DNA of 64,000 nt from Pedobacter arcticus A12 (GTDB lineage Bacteria > Bacteroidota > Bacteroidia > Sphingobacteriales > Sphingobacteriaceae). The notes under the pieces were generated by a model. The model did no database searches, was not told the DNA's origin, and saw only the letters and a list, made by a program, of their open reading frames with translations. The stretch is from contig NZ_JH947125.1 in assembly GCF_000302595.1 (NCBI RefSeq), positions 518,299 to 582,298 on the forward strand, read 5' to 3'. The position numbers were made by a program, and so were the translations under genes. This document shows, piece after piece, positions 18,882 to 28,142 of this stretch. Positions within the stretch are counted from its first letter, which is position 1; each line of letters begins with the position of its first letter.

Positions 18882-21707
18882 GTGGCAATCAATAAAATCT
18901 CGATAAAAAAAGAAGACAATGGAATCAATATCCCAATGGGATATTTTTGGGTTATCTTTTTGATATGTATAGCGCCTACCATACTTTCTATGTTAGGTGT
19001 AGAAATTAGCTATAATGGCTACAGGGTTATTAATTTTTCAAAAGTTATTGAAGGTATTTCTACAGAATTGGTATTAGGAAAAACCTTTTCAACCATCTGG
19101 ATTGTCTTTAGTATTGCCGTTGGTGTATTTACCTGCATCCTAACCATCATAGATTTCAGAGTTAAAAATGATATTGCAGCACCTGTTATAGGTATTGTAA
19201 TGTTGGCAACCGCTGTATTTGATCTAGTTCATTTATTGGTGGTTTTTGGGGTGTTAAAAACAAATCTAAGTTTAGACGAAGCCATTTACATGAGCTGGTT
19301 TTTTGGACGGATAATTCAAGTTGTATTACTTATTGCGGGTACAATAATAATTCTGAAGATTAGGTACAAGCCTGATGTAGAAAGTGAAAAGAAAACCTTT
19401 TTAATCCGCACAATTGCCATAGGTTTTGGAGTACTAACGATGATGGCTATTGTATATCTTTTTAATTTAGGGTCGCTTAGTCCTATTTTTATAAAAAGAG
19501 ATTCGTTTTTTACACATCCATTAGAGTTAATAAGTATCGTTCTATACTTATTTTGGGGAGCTTTTTTGATGCCTAAAGTGTTGAAAAAGCATAGCGGAAT
19601 CTTTTTTCAAATGCTTATTTTAAGTATGATTCCAGCCATTTTTGCCAATGTGCATATGGCAATATTTTTCAAAAATTTTGATATTGAATATAACTTCGCC
19701 CAGTTTTTAAGGTTCTTTACCTACGTTGTTCCGTTATTAGGTATTAGCTTAACCTATTCCAGAAATATCTCCAAACAACACCAAATGAACTTAATTTTAG
19801 ACGAAGAGATTAAGTCGAAAGAAAAGATTCAGCAAGATTTAGAACGGAGACAAAATTTACTACAAAACGCCGAGAAACTGGCCAATATGGGCAGTTGGGA
19901 GTTGGATGTTGCAACAAGGGAGATCAATTTTTCTGATGCCCTATATAAGATTTTTGGATACATGCCGAACTCTATTTCACCCGATATAGAGCTGATGTAT
20001 AACATGATTATACCTATTTATAGAAGTGACTATAAAAAAATGTTGGAAGGCGCTATTGAAACGCAGTCGTCTTTTAATACAGAGTATGAGGTGCTTTGGG
20101 TAAACGGACAAAGGCGTTATATTTTAGCGCAATGCCGTTACATCCATCCAGATAATAAGATTATCGGAACCTGTTTGGATATTACCGAGCTTAAAGAAAC
20201 CAGTCAGAAATTATCACAAAATGAAGCTTTGCTCAAAGAAGCAGAGTCTATTGCACATAATGGTAGTTTTGAATGGTTTGATGGGATTGATCACTTTTTT
20301 TGGTCTGAGGAACTGTTTAGAATTCACGGCTACAAACCAAATTCTATAGAAATTACCTTGAATTTTTATACCACGCTAATCCATAAAGACGATTTAGATA
20401 AGTGTAAAAAATATGTGGAGAGCATGTTTGCAGATAAAACAAATTTTGCTTTTGAGTACCGCATTATACGGCCGGATAAAACAGTTAGATACGTATATTT
20501 AACTGCAAAACTTGTGTTAGATGAAGAAGGCAACATCATCAAAATTATTGGAAACCTGCTGGATATTACAGAGCTTAAAAATGCTGCAATACTATTAGAA
20601 AAAACCGAAAGCATATATAAAACTATTGCCAGTAACGTACCAGATTCTATAGTTTTAATGTTTGATAAGCAATTAAACCTTATCCTTTTTGATGGCCCAA
20701 TTATCCAAGATTTTCATTTCGAGAACGAATTAAAATCAGGTATAAATTTAAAGGAGATTTTCAGTAAAGACGAAGCTCACTATAATGAGCAGATCCTGCA
20801 AAAAGCATTTAACGGCGAAGAAATTCAATCAGAAAGAGCATTTGAAGATAAAACTTTTATGATAGATTATAAGCCAGTGAAAAACGCAACTGGCGATGTG
20901 TTTAACGTAATGGTGGTAATGCATGATATTACAGAGATTAAAAATGTTCAGCGCAGTTTAGAAGTAAAAGTTGAGGAGTTAAACAATTCAAATCAGGATT
21001 TAGAGCAGTTTGCATACGTGGCGTCGCATGATTTGCAAGAACCGCTTCGTAAAATCAGGGCCTTTGGAGACCGCTTGCAGAATAAGTTTAGTAAAGATAT
21101 AGCCGAAGAGGGGCTTGATTATATCAAGCGTATGCAGAATGCTTCCGAACGTATGCAAACATTGATTGATGATTTGCTGACCTATTCACGCGTTACACGT
21201 ACGGATGAGGGATTTGTTGATGTTGATTTGCATGATGAGCTTCAGAAAATTATTGAAGATTTAGAATACACCATAGAAAAGAAGAATGCCACCATAGATT
21301 TAATGGTTAATCATCATATTTCGGCTATTCCTGGACAAATCAGACAGCTACTTCAAAACCTGTTGAGCAACGCAATTAAATTCACCAGAGATGGCGTTAA
21401 TCCTACGGTTGAAATAAAAAGTGAGATTTTAAGAGGTAGTTTATTAGACCAGCCAGAATTAGAACAAAACAAAGATTACTGTCGCATAAGTATACAGGAT
21501 AATGGGATAGGCTTTGACCAGCAGTATGCGGATAAAATCTTTGAACTTTTTCAAAGATTACACACGCGTAACGAATATCAAGGAACGGGAATTGGTTTGG
21601 CTGTTTGTAAAAAAATTGTTGATAAGCATAATGGCTTTATTAGCGTATCAAGTAAGCGAGACCATGGAACTAAATTTGTGATAATTTTACCAATTCAGCA
21701 TTTATAA
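18882..21707 (+). CDS. Multi-PAS membrane sensor histidine kinase
   Basis: The 941-aa protein uses a GTG start; an ATG at 18936 is an alternative. Residues about 15-300 hold roughly eight membrane segments, resembling a MASE-type membrane sensor module. A short coiled coil follows, then three PAS folds at about 325-435, 445-565 and 570-690, the first two ending in GTCLDITELK and GNLLDITELK. The HisKA helix reads FAYVASHDLQEPLRK with the phospho-His at about 716, and the ATPase domain has LLSNAIKF, QDNGIGFD, FQRLHTRNEYQGTGIGLAVC. It should sense a membrane or cytoplasmic cue and phosphorylate the neighbouring regulators. It sits 18 nt after the sigma-54 activator and 6 nt before a receiver gene, so it is operonic. 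Confidence 0.9.
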   Translation: MAINKISIKKEDNGINIPMGYFWVIFLICIAPTILSMLGVEISYNGYRVINFSKVIEGISTELVLGKTFSTIWIVFSIAVGVFTCILTIIDFRVKNDIAAPVIGIVMLATAVFDLVHLLVVFGVLKTNLSLDEAIYMSWFFGRIIQVVLLIAGTIIILKIRYKPDVESEKKTFLIRTIAIGFGVLTMMAIVYLFNLGSLSPIFIKRDSFFTHPLELISIVLYLFWGAFLMPKVLKKHSGIFFQMLILSMIPAIFANVHMAIFFKNFDIEYNFAQFLRFFTYVVPLLGISLTYSRNISKQHQMNLILDEEIKSKEKIQQDLERRQNLLQNAEKLANMGSWELDVATREINFSDALYKIFGYMPNSISPDIELMYNMIIPIYRSDYKKMLEGAIETQSSFNTEYEVLWVNGQRRYILAQCRYIHPDNKIIGTCLDITELKETSQKLSQNEALLKEAESIAHNGSFEWFDGIDHFFWSEELFRIHGYKPNSIEITLNFYTTLIHKDDLDKCKKYVESMFADKTNFAFEYRIIRPDKTVRYVYLTAKLVLDEEGNIIKIIGNLLDITELKNAAILLEKTESIYKTIASNVPDSIVLMFDKQLNLILFDGPIIQDFHFENELKSGINLKEIFSKDEAHYNEQILQKAFNGEEIQSERAFEDKTFMIDYKPVKNATGDVFNVMVVMHDITEIKNVQRSLEVKVEELNNSNQDLEQFAYVASHDLQEPLRKIRAFGDRLQNKFSKDIAEEGLDYIKRMQNASERMQTLIDDLLTYSRVTRTDEGFVDVDLHDELQKIIEDLEYTIEKKNATIDLMVNHHISAIPGQIRQLLQNLLSNAIKFTRDGVNPTVEIKSEILRGSLLDQPELEQNKDYCRISIQDNGIGFDQQYADKIFELFQRLHTRNEYQGTGIGLAVCKKIVDKHNGFISVSSKRDHGTKFVIILPIQHL

Positions 21708-21713
21708 ATAATT

Positions 21714-22115
21714 ATGGAGAAATTTTTTTGGATAGCAGATGACGATCCTGATGATAGGATGATTATTAAAGATGCATTTGAAGAAAATAATTTTGCAGAT
21801 TCATTGTCTTTTTTTGAAGATGGAGAAAAGGTGATTAATCGTTTTGAGAAAGAATCACAAGAAGTAGGTTTTAGATACCCGTCTCTGTTGATCTTAGACT
21901 TAAATATGCCCAAGGTAAATGGACTAGAACTTCTAATCCATTTAAAAAGCGATAGAAAAACTAAAAAAATACCGATTGTTATTTTGTCTACGTCAAAAAG
22001 TAGTCAAGACAAAGAAAAGATGATGAAGTTAGGTGCAGATGATTTTATCACCAAACCTTTTAGTTTTGATAGTATGATAGAAATTACTCGTAATTTAATA
22101 GAAAAATATGGCTGA
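21714..22115 (+). CDS. Stand-alone receiver-domain response regulator
   Basis: The 133-aa protein is only a CheY-like receiver: acidic pocket ADDDPDDR, phospho-acceptor Asp in LLILDLNMPKVNG, Thr/Ser switch at VILSTSKSS and Lys at FITKPF. The DDDPDD opening and LNMP signature are those of Rcp1-like receivers often paired with PAS/phytochrome-type kinases, in line with the kinase just upstream. With no output domain, it probably acts in phosphorelay or by protein contact. Its last 8 nt overlap the start of the next gene. Confidence 0.92.
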   Translation: MEKFFWIADDDPDDRMIIKDAFEENNFADSLSFFEDGEKVINRFEKESQEVGFRYPSLLILDLNMPKVNGLELLIHLKSDRKTKKIPIVILSTSKSSQDKEKMMKLGADDFITKPFSFDSMIEITRNLIEKYG

Positions 22116-23577
22116 GATGAAACCAGTTAAAGTTTTGTTGGTAGACGATGATGAAGATGATTATATCTTAACAAAAGATATTTTTAACGAAATCCCGCAA
22201 CGCGAGAATTATAAGTTAAGCTGGATCAATAATTATGAAGAGGCTATTAATGCGATGCTTAAAAGCCATTATGACATATATTTGGTTGATTACCGTTTAG
22301 GGAAACACACAGGTATAGATTTGTTGCATGAGGCTATTAAGTCAAATGTAGACGAGCCTATTATTATTTTAACTGGTAAAGGAGATTCAAAAGTAGATGA
22401 AGAAGCCTTAGAAATTGGCGCTGCGGATTACTTGGTTAAAGATCAGATAAATCCCTATGCTATCGAAAGATCGCTTAGGTATGCTTTAAAACACAAGTAT
22501 AATTTAAAGGCATTAAGGGAAAGTGAAACCAAATTTAGGATTATTTTTGAGCGCTCAAAAGAACCATTTCTTATTATGGATTCTTTAGGCGGTATAAGAG
22601 ATATGAACCCCGCGGGACTAAAGTTTTTGGGTTATTCTAAAGAAGAGGTTTTAAGCTTAAACGGCACTCAGTTATTTCATAACGCAAAAGAAAGTATTGA
22701 ATTTGCAGATATAATTGATAAGAATGGTGCGATCAATGATTTTCAAACAGATTTTATAAGCAAGGATCATGAGGTTAGGAAAGTGTCGGTTTCCGCCTTT
22801 TTACAGATAGACCAGCATGCAACCGAAGAACTTTATTATTGTATTGTTCATGATATATCCGGACGTGTGGAATCAGAAAAGGCATCTGTTAACGCAGAAA
22901 AAATTGCAGTTACTGAAAGGATTGCAAAAAGCTTAGCAAATGAGATTACCAATCCGCTATCAAATATTAACCTTTCGCTTGATCAGTTAAATATTGAGTT
23001 AGATGCCAACAATAATGAGTCTGTAAAGCTATATTTAGATATTTTAAAGAATAATTTCGACCGCATAAATTTATTGATAACAGATTTCGTAAACTCTACT
23101 CAGGTTGCAGACCTTAATATTCAGCCGAGAGCTTTAGAAGTTATTTTGGATGAAAGTGTATCGGCTCTATCGGCAGAATTAAGCCAAAACAATGTGAATT
23201 TGCAGAAAACTTACAGCGAGACAGATATTTTTGTTAATGCCGATTACGAGTGTATGGTAGATGTGTTTTCTCATCTTTTTACAAACGCAATTGAAGCCAA
23301 TGCATCTAATATTGATATAAATGTGTTTAAAGCTGGTGAATTTGCTGTGATAGAAGTTAAAGATAACGGTAACGGTATTGCGGAAGAGCACAAGACACAT
23401 CTGTTCGAACCATTTTTCACTACCAAATCCAAAGGGTTTGGCTTGGGTTTGCCAAACGCTCAAAAATCTATTTTAAGCCATAACGGAAAGTTAGAGTTTT
23501 ATAGTAAAGAAGGAGAAGGGGCGGTTTTTAAAGTCTATCTCCCGTCAAGTAATCAGGCAGTTTTATGGGAAGTCTAA
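22108..23577 (+). CDS. Receiver-PAS-kinase protein lacking the phospho-accepting histidine
   Basis: The 489-aa protein starts with a receiver (DDDEDDY, phospho-Asp in LVDYRLGKHTG), then a PAS domain at about 130-250 (FRIIFERSKEPFLIMDS to IVHDISGRVE), then a dimerisation helix and an ATPase domain. In the helix the H-box reads SLANEITNPLSNINLS: the position of the phospho-His (HEIxNPL in the family) is Asn278, codon AAT at 22939. The ATPase domain looks intact (LFTNAIEAN, DNGNGI, FEPFFTTKSKGFGLGL). Thus it binds ATP but probably cannot autophosphorylate at the usual site. It may act as a dimerising scaffold or allosteric regulator, or modify another residue. It overlaps the preceding receiver gene by 8 nt. 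Confidence 0.85.
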   Translation: MAEMKPVKVLLVDDDEDDYILTKDIFNEIPQRENYKLSWINNYEEAINAMLKSHYDIYLVDYRLGKHTGIDLLHEAIKSNVDEPIIILTGKGDSKVDEEALEIGAADYLVKDQINPYAIERSLRYALKHKYNLKALRESETKFRIIFERSKEPFLIMDSLGGIRDMNPAGLKFLGYSKEEVLSLNGTQLFHNAKESIEFADIIDKNGAINDFQTDFISKDHEVRKVSVSAFLQIDQHATEELYYCIVHDISGRVESEKASVNAEKIAVTERIAKSLANEITNPLSNINLSLDQLNIELDANNNESVKLYLDILKNNFDRINLLITDFVNSTQVADLNIQPRALEVILDESVSALSAELSQNNVNLQKTYSETDIFVNADYECMVDVFSHLFTNAIEANASNIDINVFKAGEFAVIEVKDNGNGIAEEHKTHLFEPFFTTKSKGFGLGLPNAQKSILSHNGKLEFYSKEGEGAVFKVYLPSSNQAVLWEV

Positions 23578-23628
23578 TTATTTAGTTCAATTTTCTTTTA
23601 AAGAATTTACTTTATCGTTTAATAACAA

Positions 23629-23636
23629 TATATTTG
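23629..23636 (+). promoter_or_regulatory. Promoter -7 box of the outer-membrane protein gene
   Basis: TATATTTG, exact TAnnTTTG, 18 nt before the ATG at 23655. A TTG at 23634 that could extend the frame lies inside this box, which supports the ATG as the start. Confidence 0.65.
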
Positions 23637-23654
23637 GGTTTTAATTTAAAAAAC

Positions 23655-24611
23655 ATGAATAAAAGATTAACATTTTTAGTTGTTGCACTATTAGTGTCTG
23701 CTACAACGTTTGCACAAAACACCACTCCAGCTACAGGTAAAACCTTTGGAGGCAGAAACCAGTACAAAACTTTTTCTATCGGCGTAAATGCTGGTGTTTT
23801 AAGTCCGGTTGTTTTAATAGGCGGTTCTAACGATTATAAAAATTGGGGTGCTGATTTTGGTTACGGGGTTTATTTAAGAAAACAATTAGGTCATGTTTTT
23901 GGCTTACAAGGTAACTTATTGTTGGGAGACCTTTCAGGTGATAATACTGATGCACCAGGTGGCGTAATTGGTAATTACAAATCATTTAAAACTAAAATTG
24001 CTTACGGAGTTGATTTAAGAGGTGTGTTTAACCTTGCCTCAATTAATTTTTTAAACAGAACAAACGCAATTAACTTTACAGGTACTTTAGGTTACGGCTT
24101 ATTGGCTTATGCACCAAGCTATGTTAATGCAAGCAACGCTACTGTTGATTGGAAAGGAATGGCAACTGATGGAAAAGATTATATCAAGGAAGCTTTTATT
24201 CCAATTGGAGTAGGTGCAAAATTTAAAGTTTCTGAGTGCGTAAGTTTCAACTTAGATTATACAATGAATTTTGTTGATGCCGATAATTTAGACGCTAGAT
24301 ATGCGAATTCAAATGATAAATTTGCATACGGTTCAGTAGGTATTGAGTTTGCTTTAGGTTCTAAATCAAAACCTAATCTAATTTGGGCAAACCCAGTTGC
24401 TACTGCTTATGACGAGTTAAAAGACAACTCTTTGAAATCAGAAGTATTGGACTTAAAGTCTAGAACTAAAAAAGTTGAAGATACTGTTACTGATTTGAAG
24501 AAAGATAGTGATGGTGATGGTGTTGCGGATCATTTAGACAAATGTCCTAATACTCCATCAACAGTAAAAGTTGACGGTGCTGGTTGTCCGTTAAACGTGA
24601 TAACAAAATAA
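23655..24611 (+). CDS. OmpA-like outer-membrane beta-barrel protein ending in a thrombospondin type-3 repeat
   Basis: The 318-aa protein opens with signal peptide MNKRLTFLVVALLVSATTFA. Residues about 30-245 are strand-rich and barrel-like. A short coiled segment (LKSEVLDLKSRTKKVEDTV) follows, and the tail carries one calcium-binding type-3 repeat (DSDGDGVADHLDKCPNTP). In most Bacteroidota relatives such repeats link to a peptidoglycan-binding OmpA domain; here the protein stops about 20 residues after the repeat. It is therefore a shortened form or a separate subfamily. It has its own promoter and a strong terminator. Confidence 0.82.
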   Translation: MNKRLTFLVVALLVSATTFAQNTTPATGKTFGGRNQYKTFSIGVNAGVLSPVVLIGGSNDYKNWGADFGYGVYLRKQLGHVFGLQGNLLLGDLSGDNTDAPGGVIGNYKSFKTKIAYGVDLRGVFNLASINFLNRTNAINFTGTLGYGLLAYAPSYVNASNATVDWKGMATDGKDYIKEAFIPIGVGAKFKVSECVSFNLDYTMNFVDADNLDARYANSNDKFAYGSVGIEFALGSKSKPNLIWANPVATAYDELKDNSLKSEVLDLKSRTKKVEDTVTDLKKDSDGDGVADHLDKCPNTPSTVKVDGAGCPLNVITK

Positions 24612-24632
24612 AAAAAACATTTTAAACCATAG

Positions 24633-24659
24633 AGCTCCGAAATTTTCGGAGCTTTTTTT
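24633..24659 (+). terminator. Rho-independent terminator
   Basis: Stem agctccgaa with ttcggagct (9 bp perfect), tiny loop, then seven T. It also rules out the TTG at 24658 as start of the next gene. Confidence 0.92.
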
Positions 24660-24693
24660 GTTTATACTGCTTTATACTCACCAAACTAATAAT

Positions 24694-25704
24694 ATGTCCA
24701 TTTTTACTGATAAGCAAAGAAATAATATTGTATTAGGAGTTATCGTATTTATGGCTTGCGTTATCATTTATAGCCTGCGAGAATTATTTAATGCTTTTTT
24801 AGGGTCTATTATTCTATACACCATGTTTAAGCCTATGTTTTTTTATTTGAAAGAAAAAACAGGAGAAATATTTTCAGCAATTATCGTTATTCTCAGTTCA
24901 TTTATAATTATTGTACTGCCATTTTTTACATTAAGCTATATGGTGGTAAACAGACTGGCTAAATTGCAAACTGATGATTTTCAGTTAAAAGCATTGATCT
25001 CTAAAATTGACGACTTCGTAGGTACTAAATTTAACCAACCAAATCTTATAGAAAAGTACATCAACAAGTTCAGCGCCTTTGTTCAAGACCTTTTCCCTAC
25101 ACTTCTTACAGGTGCCTTAGGTGTTTTTCTAACTGTTTCGGTGATGTACTTTATACTATTTTTTATGCTAATGCAGTCTAAAGAGTTTGAAAGTAGCATG
25201 ATAAAATATGCACCGCTAAAAAAAGAAAATGCGCTTAAATTTGGAGTAGAATTGCGCAATACCACTTACTCAAATATTTTGGGACAAGGTGTAATTGCGT
25301 TAGTGCAAGGCTTGCTGGTAATTTTATGTTTTTTTGTTGCAGGAGTTAACGATGCTGTGTTTTGGGGCATAATCGGTTTTTTCCTTTCATTTATGCCAGT
25401 TATCGGTGCACCAATGATTACCGGACCTGCAGCTATCATCCTGTTTCTGAATGGTCAAACTTGGCAAGGGATGTTTGTAACCTTATTTACGCTTATTGTT
25501 ATTATTAATATTGATAATGTAATTAGGTTTATGATCAATAAAAAGCTAGCAGATACACATCCCATTATAACTGTAGTTGGAGTAATTATTGGACTCCCAC
25601 TCTTTGGATTTGTGGGCTTAGTTTTTGGACCGCTATTGTTGTTGTGGTTTATTCATTTGATTCAAATTTACGAAACAAACAAAGCCGTTGTAGAGCAGGA
25701 ATAA
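24694..25704 (+). CDS. AI-2E family membrane permease (second copy)
   Basis: The 336-aa product starts at the ATG at 24694 rather than a TTG inside the upstream terminator. Hydrophobic segments lie at about 10-55, 60-85, 145-175 and then densely from 205 to 325. Family landmarks are FFLSFMPVIGAPMITGPA and IDNVIRFMINKKLADTHPI, the latter followed by PLFGFVGLVFGPLLL. Same family as the gene at 10075 but clearly divergent from it. Substrate unknown. The next gene starts about 90 nt downstream in the same direction, with a likely promoter gap between. Confidence 0.85.
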   Translation: MSIFTDKQRNNIVLGVIVFMACVIIYSLRELFNAFLGSIILYTMFKPMFFYLKEKTGEIFSAIIVILSSFIIIVLPFFTLSYMVVNRLAKLQTDDFQLKALISKIDDFVGTKFNQPNLIEKYINKFSAFVQDLFPTLLTGALGVFLTVSVMYFILFFMLMQSKEFESSMIKYAPLKKENALKFGVELRNTTYSNILGQGVIALVQGLLVILCFFVAGVNDAVFWGIIGFFLSFMPVIGAPMITGPAAIILFLNGQTWQGMFVTLFTLIVIINIDNVIRFMINKKLADTHPIITVVGVIIGLPLFGFVGLVFGPLLLLWFIHLIQIYETNKAVVEQE

Positions 25705-25793
25705 CAGATTTTTTTTAAAAATCCCAAAATTCAGGTAATTGGCAAGGTATTTTCTTATTATAGTGTATAGTTTAAATCTAAAAAATAAAAATC

Positions 25794-26060
25794 ATGAAAG
25801 ATAACTCAAAAACCCTTATTGCTTTATTGGCAGGTGTTGCGGCAGGTGCTGCACTAGGTTTACTTTTTGCACCAGAAAAAGGTTCAGAAACACGCGATAA
25901 ATTATCAGAGTCATTGAAAAATTTAGGAGACAGTATTAAAGACAAAGCAGCAGAAGAAATCGACAGCCTTACAGAGTTTAAAGAAAAAGTTGTTAGTAAA
26001 ATAAAAAGTAAGATTCAAACAGCAGAAGATGAATACGTTGATGATGTTCACAATATTTAA
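25794..26060 (+). CDS. YtxH domain protein
   Basis: The 88-aa protein has one N-terminal membrane helix with small residues ([17 protein letters not shown]), then the E-K-G-S-E-T-R turn and a long amphipathic helix ([20 protein letters not shown]). This is the YtxH pattern (PF12732), linked to general stress in other bacteria. It is the first gene of a three-gene envelope operon: the next starts 13 nt after its stop. Confidence 0.88.
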   Translation: MKDNSKTLIALLAGVAAGAALGLLFAPEKGSETRDKLSESLKNLGDSIKDKAAEEIDSLTEFKEKVVSKIKSKIQTAEDEYVDDVHNI

Positions 26061-26073
26061 TTGAGTAATACCT

Positions 26074-26427
26074 ATGGAAAAAGCTGATGAGTTTAACAAC
26101 GATGGTTTGTTTGAAAGAGCTAAAGATTATCTAGATACCAATATAGAGCTTAAAAAGCTGACCATTGTTCAAGCTGTGGCGAAAACCGGTGGAAGCGCAG
26201 CAAGTAAGATTATATTAACGATTGTAGCTGTTTTCTTTCTGTTTTTTTTGAGTATTGGTGCAGGATTTTACTTTGGCGAGTTACTTTCAAGTATTTATAA
26301 AGGCTTCTTTGTAGTAACAGCTTTTTATTTGCTTGTTGGTATAATCGTAGTGCTGATGAGTAAAAACTACATCCAAAATCCTATAACTGATTGGTTGATT
26401 AGTAAAATTTTAAAAAAGGGCGAATAA
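26074..26427 (+). CDS. Holin-like membrane protein (phage holin / DUF1469-type)
   Basis: The 117-aa protein has a soluble helical N-terminus (DYLDTNIELKKLTIVQAVAK) and two membrane helices at about 50-70 and 75-98 (IILTIVAVFFLFFLSIGAGF; GFFVVTAFYLLVGIIVVLM). The layout fits the chromosomal superfamily of holin-like envelope proteins, not a lytic phage module: there is no lysin or phage gene nearby. It is the second gene of the YtxH operon; its stop shares one base with the next start. Confidence 0.72.
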   Translation: MEKADEFNNDGLFERAKDYLDTNIELKKLTIVQAVAKTGGSAASKIILTIVAVFFLFFLSIGAGFYFGELLSSIYKGFFVVTAFYLLVGIIVVLMSKNYIQNPITDWLISKILKKGE

Positions 26428-26879
26428 TGGGGACAGAAATAACAAATCTAGCTCAGCTTAAAGCAAGAATAGCATTTTTAGAAATAAAAAAGATAGATGA
26501 CGAAATTTATTTCGAACAAAAGTTTGAGTCAATTAAAAACAAAGTACACCATCCATTTAAATTTGTTAAAGATATGGTGTCTGCAATTGTGTTCGGTGGT
26601 AACACCACTGGTTTAGCTAATGCAGATTGGGCTACAAGTTTAGGTCGGATATTTTTTCCGTTGTTCTTAAACAAAACCTTGCTGAAAAATAGTGGAGTTA
26701 TCATGAAGACTTTGGTTTCCTTAGTCTCTCAAAAAGCAATCAACTACTCAGTATTTAATAAAGATGTACTTTCTGGCTGGATTGACAGTGTAACAGATTT
26801 CGTAAAATCAAAGACCAAAAAAGAAAAAAGATACGGTATTGATGATTATGGAATCCCTCCAGAAAGCGAAACCGCATAG
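26427..26879 (+). CDS. Conserved-looking hypothetical protein of the YtxH/holin operon
   Basis: The 150-aa protein opens with a coiled-coil stretch (LAQLKARIAFLEIKKIDDEI), has an amphipathic middle part with a possible membrane-associated segment (LGRIFFPLFLNKTLL), and ends in a polar charged tail. It overlaps the stop of the preceding gene by 1 nt, which indicates translational coupling. Function unknown; the operon suggests a role in envelope maintenance or stress. Confidence 0.75.
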   Translation: MGTEITNLAQLKARIAFLEIKKIDDEIYFEQKFESIKNKVHHPFKFVKDMVSAIVFGGNTTGLANADWATSLGRIFFPLFLNKTLLKNSGVIMKTLVSLVSQKAINYSVFNKDVLSGWIDSVTDFVKSKTKKEKRYGIDDYGIPPESETA

Positions 26880-26882
26880 AAC

Positions 26883-26920
26883 AAAAAAAGCCGATTTTAA
26901 TTTAAAATCGGCTTTTTTTT
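26883..26920. terminator. Bidirectional terminator between the YtxH operon and accA
   Basis: Stem aaaagccgatttta with taaaatcggctttt, loop of 3 nt, flanked by an A run on the left and a T run on the right, so it works for both converging units. Confidence 0.93.
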
Positions 26921-26940
26921 ATGGTTAAGATTCATTGCTC

Positions 26941-27897
26941 TTAATCTTCTACAACAACACCCATTGAACAAAATTTGTCAATTCTTTCGGCAATTAGAGT
27001 ATCAACATTCTTTGCTTTTAAAATTTTTAAGTCGCTAATTAACTTCTCTTTTATTGTTTGGCACATCTGCGCTGGGTCTTGGTGCGCACCACCCATCGGT
27101 TCCTTGATAATTCCATCAATTAAGCGATTAGCAAGCATGTTATCTGAGGTTAGTTTTAAACACTCCGCAGCTTTCTCCTTAAAATCCCAACTTCTCCATA
27201 AAATAGAAGAACAAGATTCTGGCGAAATTACCGAATACCAAGTATGTTCTAACATATAAACTCGATCACCAATGCCAATACCTAAAGCACCACCACTTGC
27301 ACCTTCACCAACGATAATACATATAATTGGCACCTTTAAAACAGACATTTCTAAAAGATTACGAGCAATTGCTTCACCTTGTCCTCTTTCTTCTGCTTCC
27401 AACCCCGGGTAAGCTCCTGGTGTATCAATAAAAGTTACAACAGGCTTGTTGAATTTTTCGGCAAGTTTCATTAAGCGTAATGCTTTTCTATACCCCTCTG
27501 GGTTTGCCATTCCAAAGTTTCTGTACTGTCTTAATTTAGTGTTTGTGCCTTTTTGGTGGCCAATAAACATTACCGTTTCGCCATTTAAAGAACCAAATCC
27601 TCCAACAATAGCTTTATCATCTTTTACCGTTCTATCACCATGCATTTCAATAAAATCGTCGCAAATGGTTTCAATATATTGTAAGGTATATGGCCTTTCC
27701 GGATGCCTAGATATCTGTACTTGTTGCCAGCCGGTTAGGTTAGAGAAAATTTCGGTTTTTGTTTTTTCTATTTTTTCATCAAGCTCTTTCAAAGTTGCCG
27801 ACATATCAACCTTAGTTTTTTCTGCAACCTGTTTCACCTTTTCAACCTGACCTTGAAGATCAGCAATCGGCTTTTCAAAATCGAAAGAAGTTTTCAT
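26941..27897 (-). CDS. accA: Acetyl-CoA carboxylase carboxyltransferase subunit alpha
   Basis: The 318-aa protein has the normal length. It forms with AccD the carboxyltransferase that moves CO2 from biotin to acetyl-CoA, the first step of fatty-acid synthesis. Visible are the coiled N-terminus ([15 protein letters not shown]), [15 protein letters not shown], the crotonase-like core with [20 protein letters not shown], and [15 protein letters not shown], which forms the oxyanion hole. Monocistronic here; accD is not in the window. A 245-nt gap separates it from the divergent receiver gene. Confidence 0.97.
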   Translation of the reverse strand: MKTSFDFEKPIADLQGQVEKVKQVAEKTKVDMSATLKELDEKIEKTKTEIFSNLTGWQQVQISRHPERPYTLQYIETICDDFIEMHGDRTVKDDKAIVGGFGSLNGETVMFIGHQKGTNTKLRQYRNFGMANPEGYRKALRLMKLAEKFNKPVVTFIDTPGAYPGLEAEERGQGEAIARNLLEMSVLKVPIICIIVGEGASGGALGIGIGDRVYMLEHTWYSVISPESCSSILWRSWDFKEKAAECLKLTSDNMLANRLIDGIIKEPMGGAHQDPAQMCQTIKEKLISDLKILKAKNVDTLIAERIDKFCSMGVVVED

Positions 27898-28142
27898 AAT
27901 TTTTATTTTTTGAGTGGTCTAAGTTATCGTTTAGTTATCAAAAATGGAAATATGAGGTTTGCATTTAGCGATATGGCTAATACGTACGCAAGTGGGAAAA
28001 ATCAAAATCTCTTTAGAAAAGATGAAAATGTAGCGCCAAAATATCGAGTTGTTAAACAATTAAATTAGGGTTTTATTTCTTCTTTATTATGGTTAACTTT
28101 AAAATTAAACAGCATTGCACTATTTGTTAATATGTAACAAGA

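Noticed and set aside
24658-24693. TTG at 24658 as start of the second AI-2E gene
   Set aside because: It is the last part of a rho-independent terminator; the ATG at 24694 is used instead.
26074-26427. Holin-like gene as a prophage signature
   Set aside because: Lies in a YtxH operon with no lysin, capsid, integrase or att-like repeat; chromosomal holin-like proteins are common.
27853-28068. 71-codon plus-strand frame over the accA start
   Set aside because: Starts within accA antisense and has no recognisable product; the gap is better read as divergent promoters.
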